Assembly: GCA_000739535.1 (NCBI GenBank) | Contig: DF820471.1 | Coordinates: 200,967-247,682, forward strand | Direction of reading: 5' to 3' | Length of the DNA stretch: 46,716 bases | Source: Candidatus Vecturithrix granuli | Lineage (GTDB): Bacteria > Moduliflexota > Moduliflexia > Moduliflexales > Moduliflexaceae | Part shown: positions 33,784 to 42,863 of the stretch, piece by piece | Layout: each line of letters begins with the position of its first letter | How positions within the stretch are numbered: the stretch's first letter is position 1 | Notes under the pieces: generated by a model | Database searches by the model: none | Seen by the model: only the letters and a program-made list of their open reading frames with translations | Told to the model about the DNA's origin: nothing | Made by a program: the position numbers and the translations under genes

Positions 33784-34344
33784 GATTCTTTCTGTAAAAC
33801 TAAGGTTGATTTTGAAAAAGTTATCCACATTTGTGGATAAGTGATTAACTAATGTATTTTCAGGGACTTTTGACCTTTTCTCACAAAGTTATCCACATCT
33901 TGCTGTGAAAAACTTTTTATTTTCAATTACTTAACAGAAAAACTGTAAATTGGAAAAAACAAGAATGCAAGTTTTTTTCATAAAAATTTTCTATCTCTTG
34001 TGATTATGAATAGTTGAGAAATTGAGAATTTCTGTGCAAAAGTTTTACGTTTGTTAATTGATTTTTGTGTTTGACTCTCTCTGGCTAAAATTCCGGCGTA
34101 AAGTGATTGACAAATTCTCCTGAGCAATTTATTGTCAAAAGCAGAATTTACAAAAAATACTTTTTTTCAATGTAGAATATTTCAGAAAAATATTTGCAGG
34201 AATATCTGAGTTTTCGAAAAATATGTATGAGTAACCCAAAAGGGTTGAGTATTCTTGTCAAGAATATAGTTCAGAAGACTTCTGAAGAACGACTGTTACG
34301 GGTTCTCCGGCTAACCGGCAATCTATAATTGGGGGGAATGCACG
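33784..34344. other. AT-rich gap with DnaA boxes: candidate replication origin
   Basis: Three perfect DnaA boxes are present: TTATCCACA at 33821-33829, its inverted copy TGTGGATAA at 33832-33840 (together a 20-base palindrome with a two-base centre) and TTATCCACA at 33889-33897. AT-rich DNA of about 350 bases follows (33900-34250), with several poly-A/T tracts suited to unwinding. The boxes overlap the dnaA leader, so they may also autoregulate dnaA. This is the typical origin pattern, although no other replication gene is nearby. Confidence 0.65.
34233..34318 (+). promoter_or_regulatory. Four successive small palindromes in the leader of the DUF697/SHOCT gene
   Basis: In order: AACCCaaaaGGGTT (34233-34246), TATTCTTGtCAAGAATA (34250-34266), TTCAGAAGaCTTCTGAA (34270-34286) and CCGGctaaCCGG (34307-34318). 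The gene starts 26 bases later at 34345, with a GGGGGG ribosome site. The row could be protein binding sites or a structured RNA leader. I could not match it to a known riboswitch. Confidence 0.5.
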
Positions 34345-34923
34345 ATGAATTATTACGATGAGTATAAAGAGTTGATCCAGAAGCTTGTTTCAGGAGATTT
34401 TTCCCAGACGACTCAACAGGAACGTGACGCCACCGTCACAAAAATTATCCATGCTTCAGCGTTGACGTCTGCGGCGATTTCGATCATTCCGGTACCGATG
34501 ATCGAAACGCCAATTCAAATCACGATGGTGCGCGGCATTGGTAAAGTGTATGAGCAGGAATTAGATGAAAAAGTTGTGTTGGAAATTATGTCAGTCATCG
34601 GAGGCAATGTTCTGCTGCGTCAATTGATGCGCCTCATTCCCTATGTCGGTTTCGTGATGAATGTCTCCAGAGTGTATGGCACCACCTGGGCCATTGGATC
34701 GACGGCTGAATATTATTTTAAACATAATCGAGAAGTGGAAAAAGAAGAACTCATGCGGATTTTCAAAACAGTGCTCAAACAAAAAACCCAGGAAAAAGAA
34801 CAGGATCTGTATGAACGTCATACGGAGGAGCGGCTTGCGGAATTAAAAAAGTTATTTGATAAGCATCTGATCACGCAGGAAGAATACGAGCAAAAACGCG
34901 AAACCATTATTTCCGAGTTATGA
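34345..34923 (+). CDS. DUF697-like / SHOCT-domain protein
   Basis: A 192-residue protein. Residues 28-125 resemble the DUF697 (YcjF-like) domain, with two hydrophobic stretches: 'IIHASALTSAAISIIPVPMIETPI' (in parts) and 'LLRQLMRLIPYVGFVMNVS'. A charged helix follows (about 130-155). The C-terminus is a clear SHOCT motif, 'LAELKKLFDKHLITQEEYEQKR', seen in parts. DUF697 domains sit in bacterial GTPase-associated membrane proteins, and SHOCT is thought to promote oligomerisation. No GTPase is fused or adjacent. The ribosome site is a run of Gs. It is followed by a Ser/Thr kinase gene. Function is unknown. Confidence 0.75.
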   Translation: MNYYDEYKELIQKLVSGDFSQTTQQERDATVTKIIHASALTSAAISIIPVPMIETPIQITMVRGIGKVYEQELDEKVVLEIMSVIGGNVLLRQLMRLIPYVGFVMNVSRVYGTTWAIGSTAEYYFKHNREVEKEELMRIFKTVLKQKTQEKEQDLYERHTEERLAELKKLFDKHLITQEEYEQKRETIISEL

Positions 34924-35005
34924 GGATATAGCACCAGTAGTGTGATAATCTCGCCCTGCCGGAATACCAGGGGCGCGAGGTATTATCCACCGTGCAGTTC
35001 AAGCC

Positions 35006-36301
35006 ATGAAAAAACCGCCATATTCCCTGGAAGATGCCCGGATGTATGAAAAAAGCAGGGATTATCTCAAAGCGGCTGACATCTATTGTGAATTGGGTGA
35101 GTATGCCAAAGCTGAAGCGTTGTTTCGCGCGCTTGAACAACAATTCCCTTTCCACAAAGAGATTAAATTCAAATTCGGAAAATTGCTTGCTGGTGCGAAG
35201 CAATGGAATGAAGCGATTATCAAGCTGCAAGAAGCCGAGGGAGCAGGAACCTTTCAGGAAGAACGTTTATATTTGCTGGCCGAATGTTTCACACAAAAGG
35301 GGTTTCTTCACGCGGCCAAAGAAATGTATGTGGAATTGCTTGATCGCAATTATCACTACAAAGATGCGCGCAAGAAACTACAAATGCTTGATGCTCCTAG
35401 TTTTGCCGCATTCGCGACAAATCAACAGCAGACCATGATTACTTCGGGAGAGTTCACTGCTTCAGCAACAGAAGATCTTTACCAGACTATGCAGGGTATT
35501 GCTGTGGAAGACCGCTATACGCTTCTTGAAGAACTCGGACGCGGCGGGATGGGCATTGTCTATAAAGCTCAGGATACTGCCTCTGACCGCATCGTGGCAA
35601 TTAAGGTCTTACCTCCCTACCTGGCGACAGAAGAGCAGAATCGCCTCCGGTTTTTTCGGGAAGCTGAGGTGATTGCTCGTCTCAATCATCCGCATATTGT
35701 GCGGTTATTCGAAGTCAATCAGCAAGAACACTTTCTGGTCATGGAATATATCCCAGGCGGAACATTACACTCCTGGAAACAGCAGCAAGGCATGTCAACT
35801 GAGAAGCTTTTGCTCTTTTTGATCCAAATTCTGGATGCGCTTCACGTCGTTCACCAACAAGGCATCATCCATCGCGATCTGAAACCGGAAAATATCTTGA
35901 TTGCCGACCCATCAACCGCCAAACTCACGGATTTTGGCATTGCGCACATTTGCGGCGCGACCATTACGCACACCGGAACCCACTTAGGAACAATTCCGTA
36001 CATGGCTCCGGAACAGATTATCGGGCATCGAATTGATTGGCGCGCTGATATTTACGCGATCGGCGTTATTCTGTATGAATTTTTGGCAGGGGAACTGCCC
36101 TTTAGCGGCCAGGATACCAGTTATCATCATGTACATACGACTCCGCGCGCGCCTCGTGAGCTTGTGCCGACTCTTGCGCCAGAGCTTGAACACATCATTC
36201 TCAAATGTCTTGCAAAATCTCCTGATGATCGCTTTCACAACGCCAAAACTCTGCAATCCGCCATTGAGAAGTTTTCTAATGATTCTGGCTTTTCTCCTTG
36301 A
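35006..36301 (+). CDS. TPR-containing Ser/Thr protein kinase
   Basis: A 431-residue Hanks-type kinase with an unusual layout. The N-terminal half (about 1-130) is a run of tetratricopeptide-like helices ('[18 protein letters not shown]', '[21 protein letters not shown]'). The kinase domain (171-428) is at the C-terminus. Its motifs are the Gly loop '[13 protein letters not shown]', Lys200 in 'VAIKVL', the catalytic loop '[11 protein letters not shown]' (Asp291), 'TDFGIAH' (Asp309) and '[10 protein letters not shown]'. There is no membrane helix, so it is cytoplasmic. Most bacterial kinases place TPRs at the C-terminus. The ribosome site is weak. Likely partners or substrates include the neighbouring LysM protein and DUF697-like protein, by context only. 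Confidence 0.93.
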   Translation: MKKPPYSLEDARMYEKSRDYLKAADIYCELGEYAKAEALFRALEQQFPFHKEIKFKFGKLLAGAKQWNEAIIKLQEAEGAGTFQEERLYLLAECFTQKGFLHAAKEMYVELLDRNYHYKDARKKLQMLDAPSFAAFATNQQQTMITSGEFTASATEDLYQTMQGIAVEDRYTLLEELGRGGMGIVYKAQDTASDRIVAIKVLPPYLATEEQNRLRFFREAEVIARLNHPHIVRLFEVNQQEHFLVMEYIPGGTLHSWKQQQGMSTEKLLLFLIQILDALHVVHQQGIIHRDLKPENILIADPSTAKLTDFGIAHICGATITHTGTHLGTIPYMAPEQIIGHRIDWRADIYAIGVILYEFLAGELPFSGQDTSYHHVHTTPRAPRELVPTLAPELEHIILKCLAKSPDDRFHNAKTLQSAIEKFSNDSGFSP

Positions 36302-36414
36302 CATCTGATCGATGTGATGCTATTCATAAAATTGCTCATTCAGTCGAGGATGGAGAAACTGCCCGAATTTCCTGATAAACATCTTTTGGTTTTTCAAAAA
36401 GGGGAGGGAAGACG

Positions 36415-38010
36415 ATGAAAACCTATGTGATCCAACGAGGAGATTCTCTGTTTAAAGTTGCTCAGAAATTTTATGGGGATGGGTATAAATATGAATTACT
36501 CGCGGCCTATAATGGTATGAGCAATCCCAATGCTATTGAAGTCGGGCAAGTTTTACAGATTCCTGATGTACAGGAACTCGATCTTGCTTTATCTGACTGG
36601 CATAATTATCAATCAGGAAAGATCTATTGGAGGTTGACGGTCAAAGGGGTTGAGGTCAAAGGACAAGGGATTCTCCTGAATTCGAAATTTACCACACAGG
36701 CCAAAAAAATTTGGGAAACCTTTCGCGCTCCGATTCTTGCGGCCTCAAAAAAACATCGCGTGCCTGTTCCTGCGATTATTGCTACAATTTCTACAGAATC
36801 GAGTGGGAATCCGCAGGCCTATCGTTATGAACCTGCGTTTTACACTCGCTATATACAAAACAAAGCCGAGTGGAAAAACAATCCGTATTCCGCCTCTCCC
36901 AAACGTATTTCTGCCTCTTACGGTTTAATGCAGATTATGTACACAACCGCATATAACGTGGGATTCCGCGGAAAACCCGAAGATCTCTACGATCCGCAGC
37001 AGAATCTTGACGTTGGCTGCGCGTATATTGCCAGCGCCTACCAGGTGAAACAGCACGGATGGGATCCTCCGAAAATTGCATGCGCCTATAACGCCGGGAG
37101 CGTGCGTCCGACCACCGAGAATGCCTGGGGCATGTATTGTCATGCTGGACATTTAGATCGCTGGATTCCTTCGTATAATGGGGCAATTGAAGCTATTGGC
37201 GCGCAAGCCATCCCGCAGGTTATCACTCCTCCTGCAACAGAAATTCAACCGCCGATTTCGAAACCGCAACCCGCAGAACAACCGCCGATCTCTGGAGCAA
37301 ATGTTGTAACTCTTCAATTGCTCTTGCCGAAAACAGTGGGCAAAACCTGGCAACCGCTGATTGTCGATCTGTTTCAACTGAACGAAACCGGCATTGGCGA
37401 ACCATTTTCCTTTACAATTAACCAGGTGAAAACCCGTGAAGATGGCTATTCCTATGAACGTCCAAACATCGCAAAAGGCGTGTATGATCTGGTGTTTACC
37501 GATGCAGCGACAGGCGCCGTGCTGTATGATATTGCAGAAGTTGAACTGACAACCCAACCAACGCAGTTAGATCTCCGGCAGGCCTTGGCCATTCCATCTC
37601 CCACCCCCACTGTTCAACAAAAGGCGACGCTCCGTATCGGTTTTCCCAAAATTCAAGGACAGGTCTGGAAACCTGTGATCATCGATCTATTCAAACATCA
37701 GACCGGAGGGACCGGAACCCCCCTGTCATACACGGTAAAAATACCTTCTTATGGCCCGGCAGGAGAATATATCTACGACATCCCCAATATAGACTATGGC
37801 GTCTATGATCTTGTGTTCACAGATGCAGCCAGTCAATCGGTCATGGATGACATTGCAGATTGTGCGGTACAACAGCCGCTTGTGATCGTAGAATTCAGAG
37901 CAGGTACTCGCAGAGATGTCACTCCGCCATCCGAGACTCCTTCTGTTGTCAGCATAGCGAGAGGGTTGGGAGACATATTTAAGGCATTCTGGAACAAGTT
38001 CTGGAGTTAA
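36415..38010 (+). CDS. LysM and lytic-transglycosylase domain protein with two C-terminal repeats
   Basis: A 531-residue protein. LysM (about 2-50) comes first ('YVIQRGDSLFKVAQKFYGDG', split here). A transglycosylase-like domain (about 105-240) has the catalytic Glu128 in 'IATISTESSGNPQ', 'SASYGLMQIMY' and 'CAYNAGS'. After a proline-rich linker, two similar beta-rich units of about 80 residues each follow (about 298-380 and 405-490), both containing 'GVYDLVFTDAA'. No signal peptide precedes the LysM, which is odd for a wall enzyme; it may leave by another route or belong to a cytoplasmic assembly. The start has GGGGAGGG upstream. Confidence 0.9.
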   Translation: MKTYVIQRGDSLFKVAQKFYGDGYKYELLAAYNGMSNPNAIEVGQVLQIPDVQELDLALSDWHNYQSGKIYWRLTVKGVEVKGQGILLNSKFTTQAKKIWETFRAPILAASKKHRVPVPAIIATISTESSGNPQAYRYEPAFYTRYIQNKAEWKNNPYSASPKRISASYGLMQIMYTTAYNVGFRGKPEDLYDPQQNLDVGCAYIASAYQVKQHGWDPPKIACAYNAGSVRPTTENAWGMYCHAGHLDRWIPSYNGAIEAIGAQAIPQVITPPATEIQPPISKPQPAEQPPISGANVVTLQLLLPKTVGKTWQPLIVDLFQLNETGIGEPFSFTINQVKTREDGYSYERPNIAKGVYDLVFTDAATGAVLYDIAEVELTTQPTQLDLRQALAIPSPTPTVQQKATLRIGFPKIQGQVWKPVIIDLFKHQTGGTGTPLSYTVKIPSYGPAGEYIYDIPNIDYGVYDLVFTDAASQSVMDDIADCAVQQPLVIVEFRAGTRRDVTPPSETPSVVSIARGLGDIFKAFWNKFWS

Positions 38011-38120
38011 AAGGAAAAACATTTACAGGAGAAATTTATTTGACTTTTTGAGAAACCTGTGTTGAACTTACTCATATCGTTCGAGACAATGGATTTTCAC
38101 CGTTTGAAATGGGAGCAGGC

Positions 38121-39545
38121 ATGATTCGAGAGCGTGTGAGTTTCATTCTTAAACTCTATGGACTGATTGATGTAAGCGTGGTCGCGTGTTCTTTTGGGGC
38201 GGCCTATCTGATCCGAAGCTGGTTTGCTGAGGTTGCTTACGTGCCTCGATTAATGCACTTTTCCGAGTATTTCCCTCTTCTGGGCGCGATTCTTCCGATC
38301 TGGCTGAGTTTGCTCTATTTCAATAAAATGTATGCCTCACACCGGGGAAAGAGCTATTGGCCTTTCCTCTGGACGGTCGTGAAGACTAATGTGGAAGGGA
38401 TCTGTGTCCTGAGTGTCCTCTTTTTTATCTTGAAACTTCATGTATTCAACCGCTCTCTAATCATGTTGTTTGTACTGTTGTGCATTGTATGTCTGACAGG
38501 AGAAAAAATTCTGCTGTTCAAGTGTTTGCAATATGTTCGCAAACAGGGCCGCAATATTAAACGAGTGCTGCTGATTGGCACTGATCCCAAAGTTCAGGTG
38601 CTCATCAAGCACATCAATCAGCACCCGGAAACCGGGTTTGTGATCGCCGGTCTCCTGTCGGAAGCTCCTGAAGACATCGGGCGGAATGTGTATGGCTATA
38701 AAGTGCTCGGAACCGCTGACATGCTCTATCAGGTGTTACATACAGAAATTATTGATGAGGTCGTTTTTACCACTCCTATTTTTGCGTTACACCGCATTAA
38801 ACGTTCTTTGGAAGTGTGTGAATTGATGGGGATTAACGGTCGAATTTTTCTTGATACCTGTGATGATGCTTCGCATTTTAAAATGTTTATCGACAGCATG
38901 ATTGATATTCCCCTGCTTTCATTTTCTTATCGGGAGAAACAATTTTTCAGTTTGGGCATAAAACGCCTCATGGACATTGCAATTGCGGGCACGTTGCTTC
39001 TGATTCTGTCGCCTCTTTTGGCCATCCTGGCAGGACTGATTAAACGTGAATCCTCCGGGCTGGCCATTTTTAAACAGATACGCAGCGGCTTAAACGGTCG
39101 AAAATTTGTAATGTATAAGTTTCGTACGATGGTGGACGGCGCCGAAGCCCTGAGAAATCAGTTACTCACTCAGAATCAAAGTTCAGGTCCGATTTTCAAA
39201 ATGGAAGACGATCCCCGCATTACGCCGTTAGGCAAGTATCTTCGCAGAACCAGCCTGGATGAGCTACCCCAATTATGGAATGTGCTCAAAGGTGATATGA
39301 GTCTGGTTGGCCCGCGTCCGTTGCCCCTGGTAGAATCGGCGCAGATAACGGGGCGCGAACGCCGGCGTCTCGCCATGAAACCAGGAATTACCGGAATGTG
39401 GCAATGTAACGGACGCAGCCACTCCAGTTATCATCATCTGATCACGATGGATTTAGAGTACGTTGATAACTGGTCGCTCTTACTTGATATGAAACTACTC
39501 ATCAAAACTATTCCGGTCGTGATTCAATGTATCGGAGCAATGTAA
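38121..39545 (+). CDS. Polyprenyl-phosphate sugar-1-phosphate transferase (exopolysaccharide initiation)
   Basis: A 474-residue inner-membrane enzyme of the WbaP/WcaJ type. The N-terminal part holds about four helices (1-125), followed by a Rossmann-like CoA-binding-type middle region ('[18 protein letters not shown]'). The C-terminal bacterial sugar transferase domain (about 275-474) has '[10 protein letters not shown]', '[14 protein letters not shown]', '[25 protein letters not shown]' (in parts) and 'KPGITGMWQ'. It attaches the first sugar phosphate to undecaprenyl phosphate to start repeat-unit synthesis. The ATG at 38121 has GGAG five bases upstream. It is convergent with the pgs genes across a terminator hairpin. 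No Wzx/Wzy genes are in the window. Confidence 0.92.
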   Translation: MIRERVSFILKLYGLIDVSVVACSFGAAYLIRSWFAEVAYVPRLMHFSEYFPLLGAILPIWLSLLYFNKMYASHRGKSYWPFLWTVVKTNVEGICVLSVLFFILKLHVFNRSLIMLFVLLCIVCLTGEKILLFKCLQYVRKQGRNIKRVLLIGTDPKVQVLIKHINQHPETGFVIAGLLSEAPEDIGRNVYGYKVLGTADMLYQVLHTEIIDEVVFTTPIFALHRIKRSLEVCELMGINGRIFLDTCDDASHFKMFIDSMIDIPLLSFSYREKQFFSLGIKRLMDIAIAGTLLLILSPLLAILAGLIKRESSGLAIFKQIRSGLNGRKFVMYKFRTMVDGAEALRNQLLTQNQSSGPIFKMEDDPRITPLGKYLRRTSLDELPQLWNVLKGDMSLVGPRPLPLVESAQITGRERRRLAMKPGITGMWQCNGRSHSSYHHLITMDLEYVDNWSLLLDMKLLIKTIPVVIQCIGAM

Positions 39546-39558
39546 GGAACTGAGTATA

Positions 39559-39589
39559 GCAACCGGGTTTTTGAGAAAAACCCGGTTGC
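39559..39589. terminator. Terminator-like hairpin between sugar transferase and pgsW
   Basis: Stem GCAACCGGGTTTTT / AAAAACCCGGTTGC with a GAG loop, between two convergent genes. It belongs to the recurrent AACCGGG family. Confidence 0.75.
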
Positions 39590-39607
39590 TTGCATGTCAG
39601 GTTTCTC

Positions 39608-40720
39608 TCAAAGACCAGGTTTCTGAGCCAATGAGAGCGCGTACATCTTCCCTGCGCCGATAAGCAGAAAGATCACAAAGAGGACACCCAGAATACTTCC
39701 GCGACGATAGGCGGTATGATAATATACCCCACCTTCACCGATTGCAGGCAGTGGAACCGGATCAATCGGTAATCCGTGCGATGCTGCCAATTCGCGGATG
39801 TTCAAGAGATGAATCACTGGAATTCCCTGGGCCGCATAGTCAAAAATCAATCCTCGCACGGGACTTTCAGGCAAATCGCTCGGGAAACTCAGCACGAGAC
39901 CATTCGGAAATTTCAACGAAGCCGTCGTTATGCCATATCCTGCCGAAGTTCCTCCGATATTCACAAAACAGGCAAGCGGGTTTCCGCCAGCGGCTCGTTG
40001 ATAAAGCTGCTGCCGTTCGCGGATGCTTTCAGCAAGCTCTTCCTCTTGAATCAATGGCGCGCCGGCTGATTGAGCCAGTTGAAGAAAAACGGCTTTGGAA
40101 TTCGGGTCAAACAAGCCGTCCGCGCGATCATCCTCTCCACCGAGCGACACGGCGAGCGGCTGATAGGGCAATAATCCCTTTGAGCGTAAATGGACGAGCA
40201 TATCTAAAAACGTAAATCCAGGGATATTTGCTCCATACATGGACGCTCCGAAGGAATAGATCAACAGCGGGGATAGATTCATGACTTTGACGGCTGAAAG
40301 TGTTGCCAGAATGAGCATCGGAAAGGATCCGCTGGCGTTAATGGCGACCACATCTCCGGTCTGTAAATCAGCTTCAGTAAAGAATTTGACAAGTAACGCG
40401 GCAAACGCCGGATTTGTCGCTGTTCGTTTCGCTTCAAGATTGCCGAGCGTAGTCGTCAAATCCGTGTATTCCTCTCCGATAATTCCGGTTTCATTCGGAT
40501 CAAGGGTCGTATCAAGCGAGATGCCAAGCGACAGCCGGTATTGCCGGGTTTCTTGCAGGCAGGTGTGCATCAGTTGGGCGGCGGCGATTTGGGTCTCATA
40601 AGCCCGATATTTATGCTCTACTTTCGTTGTTTCGAGCAGATACAGACCCGCAAGGCCAATAATCACAATAATGGCAAGATACCATGCTGGCATACGGCTT
40701 TTTATCCATGAATGAAACAT
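39608..40720 (-). CDS. pgsW: Poly-gamma-glutamate system protein PgsW
   Basis: A 370-residue membrane-anchored protein. It has an N-terminal helix ('AWYLAIIVIIGLAGLYLL', about 12-30), a large extracytoplasmic domain (30-335) and a C-terminal helix ('SILGVLFVIFLLIGAGKM'). The domain has 'VVAINASGSFPMLILATLSAV', 'SFGASMYGANIPGFTFLDM' and 'VNIGGTSAGYG' regions that match the PgsW family. PgsW is found with PgsB and PgsC in poly-gamma-glutamate systems lacking the standard PgsA; its exact role is not established. It follows pgsC after a 117-base gap holding a family C repeat. The ribosome site is weak. Confidence 0.85.
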   Translation of the reverse strand: MFHSWIKSRMPAWYLAIIVIIGLAGLYLLETTKVEHKYRAYETQIAAAQLMHTCLQETRQYRLSLGISLDTTLDPNETGIIGEEYTDLTTTLGNLEAKRTATNPAFAALLVKFFTEADLQTGDVVAINASGSFPMLILATLSAVKVMNLSPLLIYSFGASMYGANIPGFTFLDMLVHLRSKGLLPYQPLAVSLGGEDDRADGLFDPNSKAVFLQLAQSAGAPLIQEEELAESIRERQQLYQRAAGGNPLACFVNIGGTSAGYGITTASLKFPNGLVLSFPSDLPESPVRGLIFDYAAQGIPVIHLLNIRELAASHGLPIDPVPLPAIGEGGVYYHTAYRRGSILGVLFVIFLLIGAGKMYALSLAQKPGL

Positions 40721-40761
40721 ATTTCTACTAAACGCATTGTAATTTTTTTATGACTGTTTTT

Positions 40762-40834
40762 AACCTCACCCCGGCCCCTCTCCAAAGGAGAGGGGAAAGT
40801 TCCCTCTCCTTCGGGGATGGTCAGGAAGGGGTTC
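40762..40834. repeat. Family C repeat inside the pgs operon
   Basis: CCTCACCCCGGCCCCTCTCC is followed by AAAGGAGAGGGG and a further CCCTCTCCTT...AGGAAGGGGTT inverted set. It resembles the CACCCCTAACCCCTCC repeat at 42535 and 46.4 kb, and lies between pgsC and pgsW. Confidence 0.6.
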
Positions 40835-40837
40835 TTA

Positions 40838-41269
40838 TCACTGCGTTATGAGTAATAAGATCAATCTCACAAGAATTGAGGCAAGCAAGACAGCAAACAC
40901 AGTTTTCCAGACGCCTTGTTTGACCATGTCATTGGCAATAAGCCCGGGAATAATATAGCCGATAACCCGCAGATCATAGGTCAACAGCCAGAAGTCTGTA
41001 ACAAGCAGCCGACAGACTCCGCCTAAAAGATAGCCGATAAGCACGGCCGCCATGAAACGACGCCGGCCGTAAAGGATCGTCACGTAGGAAATCCCCCTGA
41101 GAACCCAGTAAGTTAACAGGGCAACCGCCAGGGAAACCGCAATACGATCGGGGTGATCGGCAAACAGTGCGAAATACCCGGGAACGATCAGCCCACCGGC
41201 AGACAGACCAATCCACTCCATCAACAGAAAACTGATGACCATCCCGATCCCTATCGCTTCAACAATCAC
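40838..41269 (-). CDS. pgsC: Poly-gamma-glutamate biosynthesis protein PgsC
   Basis: A 143-residue polytopic inner-membrane protein with about four or five helices. It is typical of CapC/PgsC, with 'WIGLSAGGLIVPGYFALFADHP' (split) near the N-terminus, 'LYGRRRFMAAVLIGYLLG' and 'GYIIPGLIANDMVKQG'. PgsC is the membrane partner of the PgsB ligase, and together they polymerise glutamate. Its ATG overlaps the pgsB stop in an ATGA junction, so PgsB and PgsC are made together. Length and hydropathy match the family. Confidence 0.92.
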   Translation of the reverse strand: MIVEAIGIGMVISFLLMEWIGLSAGGLIVPGYFALFADHPDRIAVSLAVALLTYWVLRGISYVTILYGRRRFMAAVLIGYLLGGVCRLLVTDFWLLTYDLRVIGYIIPGLIANDMVKQGVWKTVFAVLLASILVRLILLLITQ

Positions 41270-42456
41270 AGCACTGTTTCTCCATGTGTTTCGAAATATT
41301 CAACAAGTTGTTCTCCCGCGCCTTTCATATTTCCAAAACCAAAAAGCAGCAGATTTTCCTGACAAATCTGGTGTATCCAATCACAAAATTGGGCGATGGG
41401 CTGAAATTTCCGCCTGACATGAATTGGTGGGTGTGTTCTCTCCTGACGTTGAAGATACTGTTTTGCCCACAAGTTCGTATCTCCTGTTAAAATCAGGTGT
41501 TCCATTGGAATTTCCGCCTGGGTGACCCATTCAGCTAATTGTCTGACTCGAAAGCCGCGATCGCTCCGATTATTCAAGACCCCGATTACAGGCAAATGTT
41601 GTATACGAGTAAATACAGGGGACTGTTGCAGGCGTTGCCATGCCATTGAAGTGGATTCAGGATCATTAGCCGCAAAAGCGTTCACCAAATAGATATTGCT
41701 CGCCCTGTATTTCAAGGAATATACGTGCATCGCTCCGAGATCTGGCGCGGCTTTCTGCATTCCGCGTAAGGCAATCTCAGGCGAAACGCCTAATAATGAA
41801 CACACTTTCAGCGTGCAGGCCACATTTTCCTGAAAAGTCGGATAAGGAAACTGATTGAGCGTCTCAAGCGAAATATCAGCAGGCTGCACAACATGCACGG
41901 AGGTTTGCTGCCGGGCGGCGATGTGGCAGAACAATTCTGTAAATGGGGTGTCGGTCAGCACAAGCAATCCCTTCGCAGGGATCGTCAGGGAGAGCACGTT
42001 GGCGACAGTCTCAGCAGTAGCGCCCATCAGATCGGAATGATCCTGACGCACGTTCGTGATGACGCCGATTGTCGAACGAACCAGGCGATGTTCGGAAATC
42101 CATTGCGTTTCAGGATGAATCGCCATGCACTCAAGCACTAATGCCTTAGCTTTTCGTTTCGCAGCTAACCTTACGATCCTCTTTTGTTCAATGATATTAG
42201 GCGAACCTCGCCGTTTGACCGGCTGTTCGTGATCATCTTCAAAAATTATGCGTGGGGCTGAACCTGTAGTTTTTGCCAACACCCGCCAGCCTGCTTCTCG
42301 TAACGCGCCCGCAATCAGGCGGGTTGTGGTTGATTTCCCGCGTGTGCCATTGACATGAATGCGAATGGGGATCGCTGAAAGCTGGCGGAGATGTCTCGCA
42401 TATTCCAGAATTCCCAGGAAAAGAAGAATTGTGGCAAGTATCAGTAGTATGATCAT
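41266..42456 (-). CDS. pgsB: Poly-gamma-glutamate synthase PgsB
   Basis: A 396-residue Mur-ligase-fold enzyme with one N-terminal helix ('MIILLILATILLFLGILEY', about 1-20). The ATP loop is 'HVNGTRGKSTTTR' (about 34-46), which is the CapB signature. Further motifs are 'ECMAIHPETQ', 'TNVRQDHSDLMG' and 'LNNRSDRGFR'. PgsB activates and joins glutamate through the gamma-carboxyl using ATP. I start it at the ATG at 42456, as the TTG at 42468 lacks a ribosome site. It heads the pgsB-pgsC-pgsW operon. PgsA (CapA) and PgsE are absent from the window. Confidence 0.93.
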   Translation of the reverse strand: MIILLILATILLFLGILEYARHLRQLSAIPIRIHVNGTRGKSTTTRLIAGALREAGWRVLAKTTGSAPRIIFEDDHEQPVKRRGSPNIIEQKRIVRLAAKRKAKALVLECMAIHPETQWISEHRLVRSTIGVITNVRQDHSDLMGATAETVANVLSLTIPAKGLLVLTDTPFTELFCHIAARQQTSVHVVQPADISLETLNQFPYPTFQENVACTLKVCSLLGVSPEIALRGMQKAAPDLGAMHVYSLKYRASNIYLVNAFAANDPESTSMAWQRLQQSPVFTRIQHLPVIGVLNNRSDRGFRVRQLAEWVTQAEIPMEHLILTGDTNLWAKQYLQRQERTHPPIHVRRKFQPIAQFCDWIHQICQENLLLFGFGNMKGAGEQLVEYFETHGETVL

Positions 42457-42534
42457 ACGTTGACACAAGCAAGCCAGAAGATAGGAACAGGACTTGGAAG
42501 ATTATTTTGAATATTCCCCCTTAAAAGCGTCATT

Positions 42535-42746
42535 TTACCCACCCCTAACCCCTCCGAGGAGGGGAATCTGAGATCGGTACGGACACAAATTCCCCTCCTC
42601 GGAGGTAGGGTTGTTAAGTTCTACGGATGTTTGTCATCTCGACTTCGCTCGATGACCGGAATACCGCACGTCGAGCGAAGTCGAGACGGGCATGTTTTAC
42701 AAGAAATTAACAACCCTGCTCTTCGGAGGGGTAGGGGTGAGTAAAG
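42535..42746. repeat. Family C inverted repeat with a nested family A element
   Basis: The outer ends ACCCACCCCTAACCCCTCC (left) and GGAGGGGTAGGGGTGAG (right) are inverted copies. Between them the family A element (42606-42718) interrupts the repeat at GGAGGTAGGG. It lies in the gap before the dipeptidase gene and upstream of pgsB. Confidence 0.65.
42606..42718. repeat. Family A inverted-repeat element (copy at 42.6 kb)
   Basis: The ends AGGGTTGTTAAGTT and AAATTAACAACCCTG are inverted, with the same interior as the 17576 copy: TCTCGACTTCGCTCGA, GACCGGAATACCGCACG and GAGCGAAGTCGAGACG. It is inserted inside a family C repeat. Confidence 0.75.
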
Positions 42747-42796
42747 TTATAAGAATATCCTCATACCCCCCAGGCCGTAATAAGAACATATAGACA

Positions 42797-42841
42797 GACG
42801 CCGCCCGGGTTTCCCCTCACAAGGTTCGAAACGGCGGCGTC
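42797..42841 (-). terminator. GC-rich hairpin after the first C69 dipeptidase gene
   Basis: GACGCCGCC and GGCGGCGTC form a strong stem with a large loop, 23 bases beyond the stop of the dipeptidase gene on the minus strand. It lacks a good T tract. Confidence 0.45.
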
Positions 42842-42863
42842 CATCCGAGATCAATAATGGCTC

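Noticed and set aside
33783-33828. GTG start for DnaA at 33828
   Set aside because: It lies within a DnaA box and adds 15 residues not expected before domain I; the ATG at 33783 fits the family.
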